A DNA stretch of 64,000 nt from the NCBI GenBank assembly GCA_949152475.1, contig OX424566.1, positions 28,186,423 to 28,250,422 on the forward strand. The letters run 5' to 3'. This stretch comes from Terebella lapidaria. Lineage: Eukaryota; Annelida; Polychaeta; Terebellida; Terebellidae. Both the position numbers and the translations under genes were made by a program. Positions 26,601 to 33,531 of the stretch are shown piece after piece. Each line of letters begins with the position of its first letter. The first letter of the stretch is position 1. Under the pieces are notes generated by a model. That model was not told the DNA's origin and searched no databases. It saw nothing but the letters and a program-made list of their open reading frames with translations.

Positions 26601-29600
26601 GGAACTGAAACAAATTCACGAGGTGTTGAAGAACATCTTTCTGATCTTCCCAAACTACTGCCTCGGCCGGGGTCTGATGGATATCGCCTTCAATGAATAC
26701 TTGAATGAATACTTCTTTAAAACTGGTAATGAAGGAATTTCTTTTACAGTTACATACGTTCAGTGGTTTGCAGTTCTATAGATATGTTTATGTTGGTTGA
26801 GGATTTTTGATTGAGCATATTTATTGTCATCATCTCTATGAAAAACGCTTTGGATTATCTTCTTCGAATGTCAAGTTGGGATCACCAAAAATGTTTATTT
26901 TAGAAGTAAGTATGTAACATGTGGGCTACTGGTTTTAAATAAAATAACCTGTGTTCCACAGGTCAATATGGGAGAATGAAGTCTCCATTTGAGTGGACTT
27001 TGATGTCAAGAAATCTGGTTGCCATGGCAGCAATGGGCTTCATATTCTTTGTCATCACCCTGCTGTGTGAATTCAACTTCTTTAGAAAACGAAAGTAAGC
27101 AACCAATGTGATCAGACTGACAAAATCATGTCTTCATTGACAACATAGTCATGTAATATAAGACCTCTATAATAAACACTACCGGTATTGAACTTGTTGA
27201 GGTGATCAATACTATAATATGTTCAAGCGTTTACAATTTTGAGTTAATCTCACTTATTCCCCATCACCATGGATACAGAGCTGCCCCCAGCCAATCATAC
27301 CAGACGCCCCAGACTGAAGACGCGGACGTTGCCGATGAACGCAAGCGGGTGTTACGTGGGAGGGGACGTCGTGACATGCTACGCCTGGAAAACCTTACAC
27401 AGGTCAGTAAATAGTCAATTATCATGGATATGAACTGTCAGATACTTATACATGTATTCCTATATTTATTGCCATATTATGATAAACATTTTGTTCATTT
27501 TAGAGGTACATATGTAATAAATACTGGTTTTGAAGAAGTTACAACTTTTCATGCTATCTATTGAATATTTTCTGTGTCCATTATGCATAGAGAAAATTTC
27601 TCATTCAATAACAACAGTAATGTTAATAATATTTTGACTATGATTTCGTGTTTGCAGGTGTACGTAACTAAGAAGCTCGGCCGACACTTGGCTGTGGACA
27701 GACTGTGTTTGGGTGTGCCTCAGGGCGAGGTGAATAACAGTATACAATCTGTGTCATAAATTAGAAACACATGTACCAAGAAAACTCTCGCTTTTCAGGG
27801 CCGATTTAATTGATTAAATTAATGTTGGATATCTTATTTGATAATGATACGTCATTTTCTACAAACGCACATAGACTAAATCATATCAGCTGGTATTTGA
27901 ATAATTCTTTGAAACTATCCCCTTGCAATCACTATTGTTACTGTTCTGTTTGTTTTCCCTGTCAGTGTTTTGGTTTACTGGGTGTTAACGGAGCTGGAAA
28001 AACAACAACATTCAAGATGCTGACTGGAGATTTACTGCCGACAGGAGGAGACGCAGTCATAGACGCCAAGAGGTACAGCTACATCTGTAGGGCTACGTTG
28101 ATGCAGTAAAATCAGAGATCTGCTTAAAAACCAATCAACAGTATACCATGTATACTGGAATAATGACTGACAGATAATCCTCTGAAAGCTTTCAATGCGA
28201 TGCAAAGTTGTAGAAACATCTCTGAATATCACATACCAGTGCTGGTATTAAGTCTAACATCCCACTTGTAACTATGATTTACAATAATGAAGACAGTGGA
28301 GCAATGCCTTACAATATACTCTCATTCTTTGGCAGCATCCTGAAGGACATACAGAAAGTCCAGCAGACAATCGGATATTGTCCACAATTTGATGCACTTT
28401 ATGATGAACTGACAGCCAGAGAACACCTTCAGCTGTACGCTAGACTGCGAGGAATACCCTACCACGAACAGAACAAGGTGAGCGAATGGGAAAGGTGACC
28501 TCTGGGGGACTTGTACTGACATCATTACCCCTATAATGAACACTATCTTCAGATTACATTATTATCCACCATGAATTCTTGACTTACAAATTGACCTTAT
28601 ATTCTGATTTGAGTGTCCAGTTCTAACACATTGACAGCTTGATTGGATTCACCATACCGACCTACAAGTATGACACAATTCTGTGATCTCTTCATAGGTA
28701 GTTGAATGGGCCATCAAGAAACTAGGACTAGCGACTGTGGCCGACAACCTGTCCATGTCCTACAGTGGAGGCTTCAAACGCAAGCTGTCGACTGCTATAG
28801 CACTAGTGGGCAACCCTCCTGTTATACTGCTGGTGAGCAGATGATTTCCAAGCTTACCTATAACTCAATCAAAGTTTATATGTATTGCTAACCTCTATAG
28901 TAAACACCCACTATAATAAACACTCAAGGGTTTCTATTCAAATCAATATTAAAAAAGAAGAGTATTCTTCGGTGTTCAAACTATTGATAATCCAAATACC
29001 AAAACAGTCATGGTATGCACTATCCCTACAAACATATTATCAAACACATCTCCTGCCCCATCCCCCTACCCCCAGGATGAGCCCACAACTGGAATGGACC
29101 CACACTCCCGTCGATTCCTGTGGACCGTGATACAGAACCTGGTGCAGAGCGGACGGTCCGTCATCCTCACGTCACACAGGTAAGGTCGCGGACAATCCAG
29201 TGGGGGTACTTGTAGATAGATACATCTGTTGTTACGTGTGGTAAACAGGAACAGTGTGATAAAAGATAATAATGGATATAAAGTCTTGGGAAACATGAAA
29301 AATTTTCTGCTTTCAAGCAAAGGTCACTACACTTCAAATTTTTTCTTCAAACACAAGAAGACATGGTCATTGTTCTGCCCAAAGCACAGATTAACTTAAA
29401 GGCATGAAGTAAAATGTTTGAATTATGTAGCACATATAGCATGGTATAAATTCCATATGATATAAACATACAGTATAAACATTTCCCATGTATGTATTGA
29501 CAGTATGGAGGAGTGTGAGGTGCTGTGCACTCGGATGGCAATCATGGTCAACGGTCAGTTCAAGTGTCTCGGTAGTTCTCAGCACCTCAAGAGTCGATTC

Positions 29601-30780
29601 GGCGACGGTTACACTGTGTCGGTACGGGTCAGAGGGCCGCAGGAAGAGAGGGACGTCACCGCGGTCAAACGCTTCATGGCAAGACACTTCCCCGCATCCA
29701 TTCTAAAGGTAGGTATCAGTACCTGTTATGGATTTGGGAATTTTAATCAAGGTGCTTCTGTTGATAAACATCTCATGTTACATGTTACATGAAGTAAGGC
29801 CATGATCGATTGATTCTAGGGCCATTCTATGCCAAACTATGCCAGACTGTTACATACAATAGTTCTATCCAGTTGATTCTTAACATTGTCAATTACCAAC
29901 TGATGATTGCCTCACTATTGACATGACACCCCCGTACCTCTCTATTTTGGATCCATTCCACCCCTGAAACCTTCATTACATTGTACTACCTCTCTCTGAT
30001 AGGAGTCGCACCACAACATGGTCCTGTATGAGCTTCCGTCGTCGGATCTGTCCCTGTCGTCACTGTTCTCAAAGATGGAAGACGCGGCTCAGAACCTCAA
30101 CGTAGAGGATTATTCCGTGAGCCAGAACACCTTGGATAATGTGAGTCCTTGTCACTTTATATCCTATTCTTTATGCATAGCAATCCAGTCATGTATATTG
30201 TGATGTTAAATATAGTAGATGTATTTTCATGTATGTCTATAATCAACAATTGGGGTAAGACCTGGTCAGTTTTCAAATAAGATGGAGAAATACATACCAT
30301 TGAGAGTCACGAGAAATTCCGATACTTGCTCTGATGTGAGAAAAAAACATGATATTGAGTGTGTTTTATGTATTCATAAAATTCCACCACGTGTATCTGT
30401 TATCAGGTCTTCATCAACTTCGTGAAGAAGCAGCAGGAATTGGTGCAGGAATCTTGTGAGACTGCCACGCCCACCTCTGTTGCCCCTAGCAACCAGTCTT
30501 CCCCCGATGTCTCAGTGCCGACTGAGCTTCAGCCGCTTGTTCAAGATTCAGATGACGTCTTGTTGGATTTGGAAGATGATAGTGGGATGGGAAATTCCGT
30601 TGTGGGAAATTCCGCACAAGGGCCATCAGTAAGAGTGAGTATTTTCGAGATAAATTTGTGCTCACCCCTTAAAAAACTCATTGATAGCTAGCTTCATTGA
30701 TGGATTAAATGATGGACATATATATGTTCACTTTTCAGAGTCGTCTTGCATTCCTGGATGCTGACTTAATCGACTGTTGA
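2643..30780 (+). CDS. ABCA2: ABCA2-like ABC transporter, 47 exons, 5' end outside the window
   Basis: This is a full-length-type ABC-A lipid/sterol transporter, membrane-bound and in vertebrates endolysosomal. About 2571 residues are encoded here (7718 coding nt); the N-terminus and first membrane helix lie upstream. All 47 exons have AG/GT borders and compatible phases. ABCA2 rather than ABCA1/4/7 is indicated by the stretch around [11 protein letters not shown], by [20 protein letters not shown], by the [12 protein letters not shown] segment before NBD1, and by the acidic tail after TLDNVFINF ending in DADLIDC, which parallels the vertebrate ABCA2 tail. Exon coordinates are given in the domain entries. 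Oddities are two large introns filled by a retrotransposon and by an antisense gene, and a linker about twice the length of the human one. Orthology is inferred from remembered family motifs, not from a search. Confidence 0.93.
4986..5306. other. Intron sequence left of the DIRS insertion
   Basis: AT-rich intron DNA between the donor after 4985 and the left end of the retrotransposon. No exon, repeat or motif is recognised. Confidence 0.6.
5324..5534 (+). repeat. Left inverted terminal repeat of DIRS element 1
   Basis: 211 bp, inverse of 11620-11830 with no mismatch found by eye. It contains the perfect CRE palindrome TGACGTCA at 5488-5495. The outer 17 bp (5307-5323) are unique to the left end and recur inverted in the internal complementary region. 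Confidence 0.92.
5781..7763 (+). CDS. DIRS gag-like protein, N-terminal part, ended by TGA
   Basis: The frame starts at 5781 with a Cys-rich segment (CxxC repeats in [11 protein letters not shown] and CELCADW, zinc-finger-like). A Pro/Ser/Gly-rich stretch of about residues 100-279 follows, then a conserved helical gag region (residues about 500-650, including [11 protein letters not shown]). A TGA ends the frame at 7761-7763, but the same frame continues immediately with typical gag C-terminal sequence, so this looks like one disrupted gag. Residues 100-279 coincide with a candidate 540-nt intron (6078-6617). Gag should package the element RNA; that is family knowledge. Confidence 0.8.
   Translation: MKCIVCKHYLPKWEVHNACWQCRDTVYCRPSATCELCADWSIDEWKLCLQGLREIQARRFAGCPTPPSPSDSDSARPRPKASEERKRRLDLQLSNAVCAVSFDLSLSFSFSQVRVPGAARSALGTLTSPQPTGLCGSLLAPSLLAPRSHASLAERPGFQCPSVVSGSAGSVGLTTVPCARDPSGQRVLFPPPGRAPAPGAGFQPHSQGGFRSGPVSLVIRPPAPDFPSVTGPQAVATGAVASRGREPRAMSRPNPWVPGVSMSPRFPVFPFSDSPCVFQIAEDIKDDSPLTALPSGFVASSQGMLSFAQLADQGSSRASEPSGVPAQGSSLPTSEQRLRGELESFRAEMLGQWQQFLARFPPPQPPPPPSSPLPRDEPSSDKEPSLQGSQTADQPLPGPSGLTLPRKRKADPDQEADQPESDDPLSWGEKLDFVKRVLPGLWPEEHAPAPVKKVARSMISSELEHPRPSKDALRFPLSQGVRGSMQERMDETIRSNKSAIGAYPARPSVNDYYTSSELDVKPTALRRHHPHYAFFKEPKAVEIPWAALAELQHTFRVGLATDSAMDWLSMATRRAILQCRDQVLDNPDVDRDDLAEALLSCASLVTSIGKGVGDKVALDSHSLWVSELWRRDAFLSSLKFEVPDQLMTDMRVLHPVIPSS
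6078..6617 (+). other. Candidate spliceosomal intron inside DIRS gag
   Basis: The donor GTAAGT is at 6078 and the acceptor TGTGTGTTTCAG ends at 6617, with a branch-like CTGAT about 20 nt upstream of it. The length of 540 nt is a multiple of three, begins after codon 99 in phase 0 and contains no stop, so spliced and unspliced RNAs both stay in frame. The encoded part is low-complexity. The second DIRS element has GTGAGT at the matching place (34664). Splicing itself is inference. Confidence 0.5.
7764..8150 (+). pseudogene. DIRS gag-like C-terminal part, downstream of the in-frame TGA
   Basis: Same frame as 5781-7763. It encodes a charged, probably coiled segment ([16 protein letters not shown]), a Gln-rich stretch, then an RG-rich basic tail ([12 protein letters not shown] and [13 protein letters not shown]) suited to nucleic-acid binding. 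The real end is unclear because the frame stays open into the RT region in a different register. It overlaps the start of the RT/RH frame by roughly 150-180 nt. Confidence 0.65.
7972..10248 (+). CDS. DIRS reverse transcriptase/RNase H polyprotein, intact
   Basis: 758 codons, uninterrupted. RT spans about residues 140-335, with [14 protein letters not shown] (first Asp, D216) and the YLDD box at 280-283. RNase H spans about 443-560, with TDAS (D447), LELEAV, ATDNST (D504) and ADRLS (D555), all acidic residues present. After it comes VDLFATRWN and [11 protein letters not shown], the region that in DIRS1-like elements has been assigned to a DAM-like methyltransferase. The start at 7972 is the first Met; as the frame is +1 relative to gag, expression may need frameshifting or internal initiation. 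It copies the element RNA to circular DNA (family knowledge). Confidence 0.92.
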   Translation: MAVGELEAGPQGCPFAGPLPAAPEETVVVAEAEDAERLPSPQGKRNRVRIASDSGPDPLLECRGELHGQLVSVDIPSSDEPVGARLTLFWKEWERLGACPWVVSTLRRGFGLKFEKLPPLSPVSRGFTLPNDPERRRVLQEEITAMIEKQAIEPAPGDTPGFYSVLFVVPKASGGWRPVIDLSPLNKFLIVPTFSMETPEQVRSVMPRDSWVVTIDLKDAYFHIPMKPAVRKYLRFLYLGRVWQFRALPFGLSTAPWIFTMVAREVQILAHKQGIFIHQYLDDWLIRHHCRETLIVQAQFVVNLCSLMGFKINQKKSDLSPRRDFVFLGYRYQTTSETVLPTLDRQSKLSVLSEGFLRRIPQTARRWQSLLGMLASTEKLVPLGRLHMRPIQRHLHSQWSQVKGDRSQLVQVSPEVVSHLQWWLDPVNLLRGSSFRRPPPSRHVFTDASMDGWGAHWDDSEVSGTWSSSQQEWHINLLELEAVFLALRHWETHFLNQAVLVATDNSTVVAYINKQGGTKSQSLCQAAIDLLLWCHDRGISLFARHIPGHMNVWADRLSRRGQVQAMEWSLSPRVFQSLCGLWGTPMVDLFATRWNHKLPSFVSPIPDPTAMSVDAMSTSWEGMYAYAYPPAVLLDKVIAKFRTHQCRLLLIAPCLPQRSWFPDLLELIVDFPRQLPDRWDLLKQPRSSMFHQAPASLKLHAWILSSDVSERRDFQGRCPQGSPDQIENLLWQSTNRSGLPSVLGVVAGRLVLSESMLP
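10062..11138 (+). CDS. DIRS tyrosine recombinase
   Basis: Lambda-integrase-type recombinase domain, with the arm-binding/SAM-like part from about 10080 ([29 protein letters not shown]) and the catalytic part from about 10540. Catalytic residues are visible: Arg in [11 protein letters not shown], HxxR in [11 protein letters not shown], and Tyr in [11 protein letters not shown]. The stop is at 11136-11138. It lies in the same register as gag and overlaps the end of RT/RH. The start is not defined; the given left edge is where similarity begins. It inserts the circular DNA copy without target duplication (family knowledge). Confidence 0.88.
   Translation, partial: ETSCLDIVERCFRKKGFSREVSARIARSNRKSSLAVYQSKWTSFCAWCRRRKVSPFRVDAPLISEFLLEKFNEGRAPSTIAGYRTAIAKTLKPKLGIDFGHDQGLTALINSFEIERPKARNPVPEWDLSLVLNVLRKDPFEPLERASLKFLTFKMVFLLALASGKRRSELHALSFSKVKWKSDGSSVLLGVIPSFLAKTQLAGTPLLSFSIPALTPSLGPGLEEDAKLCPVRALRIYVNRTRELHLGKRLLFVSYLKDFPNDIRPATISSWIKKCVRFCYEKSQAKKSTGFRVKAHDVRALAASLAFTNKVSLNDVMSACTWKSHYTFTSFYLRELAWEDDSGLQLGRLVAAESVVQL
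11476..11577. repeat. Internal complementary region of DIRS element 1
   Basis: The first half is the inverse of the left end, from the repeat through TATTTATTGCC (5307). The second half is the inverse of the right end through AAAACTTCC (11870). The two halves meet at a shared ATA/TAT. This is the DIRS arrangement that templates rolling completion of the ends. Confidence 0.9.
11620..11830 (-). repeat. Right inverted terminal repeat of DIRS element 1
   Basis: Inverse copy of 5324-5534, carrying TGACGTCA at 11659-11666. The right outer tip continues to about 11873 (ends AAAACTTCCTAT). Confidence 0.92.
11874..12328. other. Intron sequence right of the DIRS insertion
   Basis: AT-rich intron DNA leading to the ABCA2-like exon at 12329. 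An open frame covers 12253-12501, but only the part after 12328 aligns with the family. Nothing else is recognised. Confidence 0.6.
12598..12660. repeat. Relic of a DIRS left terminus
   Basis: CCTCTATAATAAAC followed by CCTTGGTATTG and GGAGAG, in the same order as the left repeat of element 1 (5327-5385). About 60 bp, diverged, inside the ABCA2 intron 12451-12703. Confidence 0.55.
13238..13312. repeat. Miniature DIRS-end relic (left tip fused to right tip)
   Basis: TACCTACCTCTATAATGAAC is followed within about 15 bp by an inverse-type TTTATCATAGGGGTAAGTATG, resembling the two termini of element 1 without any interior. It lies in the intron 13189-13481. Confidence 0.5.
13905..15367 (+). other. 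ABCA2: ABCA2-like: end of ECD1 and transmembrane domain 1 exons
   Basis: Exons: 13905-14008, 14131-14245, 14435-14625, 14791-14941 and 15163-15367. The first finishes ECD1 (PYPCYTMD). The next ones encode hydrophobic helices: [20 protein letters not shown], then the [15 protein letters not shown] coupling segment, [20 protein letters not shown], an Ala/Met-rich helix, SILYFL-like [16 protein letters not shown], and [18 protein letters not shown]. Order and spacing fit TM2-TM6 of ABCA proteins. The codon split at 15367 continues at 19902 across a 4.5 kb intron that contains an antisense gene. Confidence 0.9.
15368..16268. other. Intron of ABCA2-like gene; 3' flank of the antisense fibrinogen-domain gene
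   Basis: No coding signal. On the minus strand AATAAA lies at 16139-16134, about 130 bp beyond the stop of the antisense gene, and is a plausible poly(A) signal for it. Confidence 0.5.
16269..17582 (-). CDS. Secreted fibrinogen-related domain protein, three exons, nested antisense in an ABCA2 intron
   Basis: Exons 17582-17372, 17114-17032 and 16835-16269 join in phase to 286 codons plus a TGA. Exon 1 starts with three Met and a signal peptide ([13 protein letters not shown]), then a short heptad-like region ([17 protein letters not shown]) that may oligomerise. The fibrinogen C-terminal domain begins at [20 protein letters not shown]. It includes WTVIQQRSD, the calcium-site region [24 protein letters not shown] and CNLNGPY, and ends [10 protein letters not shown]. 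It is a ficolin/tachylectin/FREP-like secreted lectin; vertebrate relatives bind acetylated sugars. The specific ligand is unknown. An acceptor-like TTTTTTTCTAG on the minus strand near 17619 hints at a non-coding 5' exon. Confidence 0.92.
17583..19901. other. ABCA2 intron remainder and upstream region of the fibrinogen-domain gene
   Basis: No exon recognised on either strand. A 65-codon minus-strand frame at 17745-17960 ends near a GT but resembles nothing known. A G-tract lies near 19139-19152. A short ATACTGGTTTTAAACAAGT at about 19547-19565 matches the right tip of DIRS element 1 and is probably a relic. Confidence 0.5.
19902..21870 (+). other. ABCA2: ABCA2-like: nucleotide-binding domain 1 exons
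   Basis: Exons: 19902-20072, 20360-20430, 20679-20785, 20908-21039, 21167-21247, 21362-21558 and 21685-21870. The first two encode the juxtamembrane segment ([23 protein letters not shown]). NBD1 contains Walker [12 protein letters not shown]-loop [10 protein letters not shown], signature [10 protein letters not shown], Walker [13 protein letters not shown] and the switch histidine in [10 protein letters not shown]. All catalytic motifs are intact, so this half-site should bind and hydrolyse ATP. Confidence 0.93.
22111..23788 (+). other. ABCA2: ABCA2-like: post-NBD1 regulatory linker and TM7
   Basis: Exons: 22111-22425, 22661-23356 and 23580-23788. The first ends the NBD1 subdomain ([12 protein letters not shown]). 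The 696-nt exon encodes about 232 low-complexity residues rich in Ser, Pro, His and Arg. Basic-serine motifs recur ([22 protein letters not shown]), as does the pair GSDVSLLG and GSDVSLIG. The third exon leads into TM7 ([20 protein letters not shown]). The linker is clearly longer than I recall for human ABCA2. The repeated R-R-x-S sites suggest basophilic-kinase phosphorylation, which is inference. Confidence 0.88.
23989..27094 (+). other. ABCA2: ABCA2-like: extracellular domain 2 and transmembrane domain 2 exons
   Basis: Exons: 23989-24281, 24421-24554, 24646-24841, 24944-25049, 25237-25348, 25475-25535, 25676-25850, 26016-26131, 26308-26458, 26602-26725 and 26962-27094. ECD2 includes PSQYYNN-like SPAQYYNN, a cysteine pair (PECQCAAD) and the [20 protein letters not shown] segment. 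Membrane helices follow: [20 protein letters not shown], the [10 protein letters not shown] coupling segment, [12 protein letters not shown]-like helix, [37 protein letters not shown], and the last helix after [10 protein letters not shown]. The donor at 24842 (GTTCGT) is non-consensus but the phase fits. Confidence 0.9.
26818..26952. repeat. Miniature DIRS-end relic
   Basis: The left part TATTTATTGTCAT..CTCTATGAAAAAC and the right part GTTTATTTTAGAAGTAAGTA then CTGGTTTTAAA resemble the outer tips of element 1 in the correct order, 135 bp apart. Intron 26726-26961. Confidence 0.55.
27279..30140 (+). other. ABCA2: ABCA2-like: nucleotide-binding domain 2 exons
   Basis: Exons: 27279-27402, 27658-27729, 27966-28072, 28336-28477, 28698-28832, 29076-29179, 29504-29708 and 30003-30140. 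The leader contains [17 protein letters not shown]. Motifs in order: Walker [16 protein letters not shown]-loop [20 protein letters not shown], signature [15 protein letters not shown], Walker [14 protein letters not shown] (split by the intron between 28832 and 29076), and switch histidine LTSHSMEECE. The last exon carries the conserved SVSQNTLDN. The site looks catalytically complete. Confidence 0.93.
27463..27552. repeat. Miniature DIRS-end relic
   Basis: Begins TATTTATTGCCATA, exactly as the left tip of element 1, and ends GTAATAAATACTGGTTTTGA with AGTTACAACTT, as the right tip. The whole unit is about 90 bp with no interior. Intron 27403-27657. Confidence 0.65.
30407..30780 (+). other. 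ABCA2: ABCA2-like: C-terminal tail exons and stop
   Basis: Exons: 30407-30634 and 30739-30780, with a TGA stop at 30778-30780. They start with VFINFVKKQ, the ABCA C-terminal VFVNFA-type motif. A Ser/Pro/Thr-rich stretch, an acidic cluster ([14 protein letters not shown]) and a short end, DADLIDC, follow. This matches the architecture of the vertebrate ABCA2 tail, which also has an acidic cluster and ends in cysteine. Confidence 0.88.
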
Positions 30781-32705
30781 GCGAACCCTGCCTTTTGAAT
30801 TTTTCTGTGATTGGTTGAAATATTCAGTAACCATGACAACCATTCCGCTATCACAGTCACTGCCTTTGTGATGCTTCCAAAATCGAGACACAGTAACAAT
30901 GTTTTCTAGCGATTAAATACAATTTGTTTTCTCTCATAAACAAACTAGTCTGAATTTTTATTGTATGTAATGTATGATTTTAGTCATATTTCATTTACAA
31001 TTTTACTGATATTTGAAACCTTTGCGGTAGTTTTCAGTTTCCTTCTAGTTTTGCTGTGTACAGCTTAGTCATGTTGATGTATATAGAATGTGTTTATTGG
31101 TGATATTCAATAGTATTGCATTTGTCCATTCTTCAATATTCTTTGCTTGTGTAGGTGCTATCACTTTACATGTATTGTAAAAAAAATTCAAAATTGAAAT
31201 GGCGGCAATAATGAGATGAATAATACATGTAAGATGTACAAAATTAAATTTTTATGATTGAAAACGTTGATCACATATTTTACCATATGTCATGCTGGAT
31301 ATGACATTTTCTATCAAAATTGGTTGAAACTGTCCACATTACTGTGCTGCTAGATGTTTTGTATTGTGAAGAAGCTGTAAATGCTAAATGCAATATGTAT
31401 GTGTTCTTTTGCTTTGCTCATTGACACATAATGTTCTTTAGGTGTTGTAAATTGATTTCTTGTGCATGTATAAATGCTCTAGATTACAAAAGTGTCATCA
31501 TAAATGTTGATAGTTCCCTGCAGTATATCAATGCGAAAAAAAGTCATTTCTCTGCATGGAATGTTCTCTGCATGTGTTTTATGAGGTGTCTTAGTCAATT
31601 TTCATGAAACAAACTTTAAGTTTTTAACGTAGCAGTGGCTTTTAATCTACTTAAGATATCTCAACTGTGGAATTCCCATCACGAACCGTGAGCTGCGACC
31701 TGCGAGCTATAAACTGATATAGACATGTGACCTGTTAGGTAAAAACTGCAACCAGTGAGGTACAAAACTGCGACCTGCGAGCTAACTTTACAAACGGAAA
31801 AAGCCATATATACAAGATCATTTCTCGTTTCCATACTAGCTTGCCAGTCGCAGCTCGCAGTTCGTAATGGGAATTCCATACTCAACAGTTTGTTTAGTGT
31901 TGAGAGATGGGACATTGTTTATACAAATCTATTTTCCCCCATACGAATATACAGATGTAGACTGTCTTCAAAAGAATTTGTTTAGTCATATTTCTCTGTA
32001 CTTTTGTGACCAGTAATCATGGTATTAAGAAGAACGTATTTTATACATTAAATTTTGATTGCAATCTCTTTTAATTACAGTGTTACTTGAGACAAGTACG
32101 GGAATGGGTATCTAATTTTCGTTCTATATTTCTCGATGTTTTGATGAGTGGATCATGATGCAGAATTGAGGTTTCAATGCGACTTATTGATGATTTTCAT
32201 TTTGTGCACGAAATATGACGGAGTTGAGTTTGCTCAGGTAATTTTATGCCCCCTGACCCAAAAGTAGGCGAGAGGTATAGTTTTGTTAGCGTTGTGTGCT
32301 GAAATAGTATCTACATTCATATTTGCTTAGTTATAGTTATGGAGTAACTTATTGTGTGTTGAACATAATCATCTATACTGTCATTTCTGAGTTGAAACTT
32401 TGCATAAATTTAATGCATTATTTCCTCAGTATTAGATCACATTAAACCTACTAATGAAGATGGCAATATTTAATATATATAAATATTAATGAGACATGCA
32501 TGAATATTCATGTGGAACATAGGCGATTTTAGGATTAGTACTGATAGTGGTTTATTTATGTGGGTCATTTGCCTATTGAAATGTTGTTGATAATGTATCA
32601 ATTGTTTATTTGTTTATCGTGTATTCATGCCTGATATTGTGTGTACATTGTATCTGTATACGCACATGACTTGTATAACTGAATAAATGATCACATTGAA
32701 GTGAA
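30781..32705 (+). other. Probable 3' UTR of the ABCA2-like gene with poly(A) signal
   Basis: No reading frame of interest follows the stop for about 1.9 kb. AATAAA at 32682-32687 is followed by a GT-rich stretch (GTGGTGTTTTTGG), a good cleavage context, so the transcript may end near 32700. An earlier ATTAAA at 30912-30917 could give a short form. A small inverted-repeat element sits inside at 31669-31877. The UTR extent is inferred from these signals only. Confidence 0.5.
31669..31877. mobile_element. Small inverted-repeat element (MITE-like) in the ABCA2 3' UTR
   Basis: The left end (GGAATTCCCATCACGAAC.. then GAGCTGCGACCTGCGAGCT) and right end (AGCTTGCCAGTCGCAGCTCGC..TAATGGGAATTCC, written in pieces) are imperfect inverted copies of about 40 bp. 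The 209-bp interior repeats CTGCGACCTGCGAGCTA twice (near 31692 and 31769). There is no coding capacity. Flanks show no clear target duplication. It would fold into a long hairpin in the mRNA. Confidence 0.6.
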
Positions 32706-33081
32706 AACTGTGGTGTTTTTGGCACATATTGACCATTTTATGCTATTGTTATCACTTTTTCCCGACTGTTCTTTCAACATCTGCTTGAAATTCATGAATG
32801 AGATTTGTAAAAAATATAGTACATGTATTGTATACACAGTTATGTCAACCACAAAGAAGGCTATGTGGTGAAACATTATTGGACTTGCACTTGAGTTGTA
32901 GATAACCAGTATCCTGACAAGGATGACGTAACAATTTGTGCAAAGATACAACATACCCTGGTTAGAGCAATCAATACAGGTCTAAGAGTTTGTTACACAG
33001 GCTTGCCAATTATTGTCCTATACATTACCTCCATAATACTACATGGGTAACCCGAACAGCCTACTTAAATTAGGCTCCCCC

Positions 33082-33277
33082 ATAGAGAAACCCTCTTATG
33101 AGGGAGAATAAAGAATGACCCCTCCCTTGCTGCCAACAGGGGCAGCACCGTACCCACTACCTCCATACCCAATTCCCCATAGAAAAACCTCTCTTATGAG
33201 GAAGAATAAAGAATGACCCCTCCCTTGCTGCCACCAGGGCAGCACCGTACCCACTTCCTCCATTCCCAATTCTCCTC
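33082..33277 (+). repeat. 98-bp tandem duplication in left repeat of DIRS element 2
   Basis: Two copies (33082-33179 and 33180-33277) of a segment containing GAATAAAGAATGACCCCTCC and GGGCAGCACCGTACCCACT. The right repeat of the element has only one copy. Confidence 0.75.
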
Positions 33278-33531
33278 AGAGAAAACAGCCACACTTTTAT
33301 GCCTATATTAGATCTATTATTCATATTTTTCGTGTTTGGATTTTTCCAGCCCTGTTGGAACTTATCAGGAAAGGATCCTTTAGTGTTAGGGGTGTCCTTT
33401 AACATGTGTGACGGTGGTCTATGCCCAGATTCCTCTGTCTATTCAGTCGAGCTGACCATGCCCACCCGGGTGTGTGGCCGATGCCATGTGGGAAGTGCAC
33501 GATTTCTGCTGGCGGTGTGTAAAAACACATA

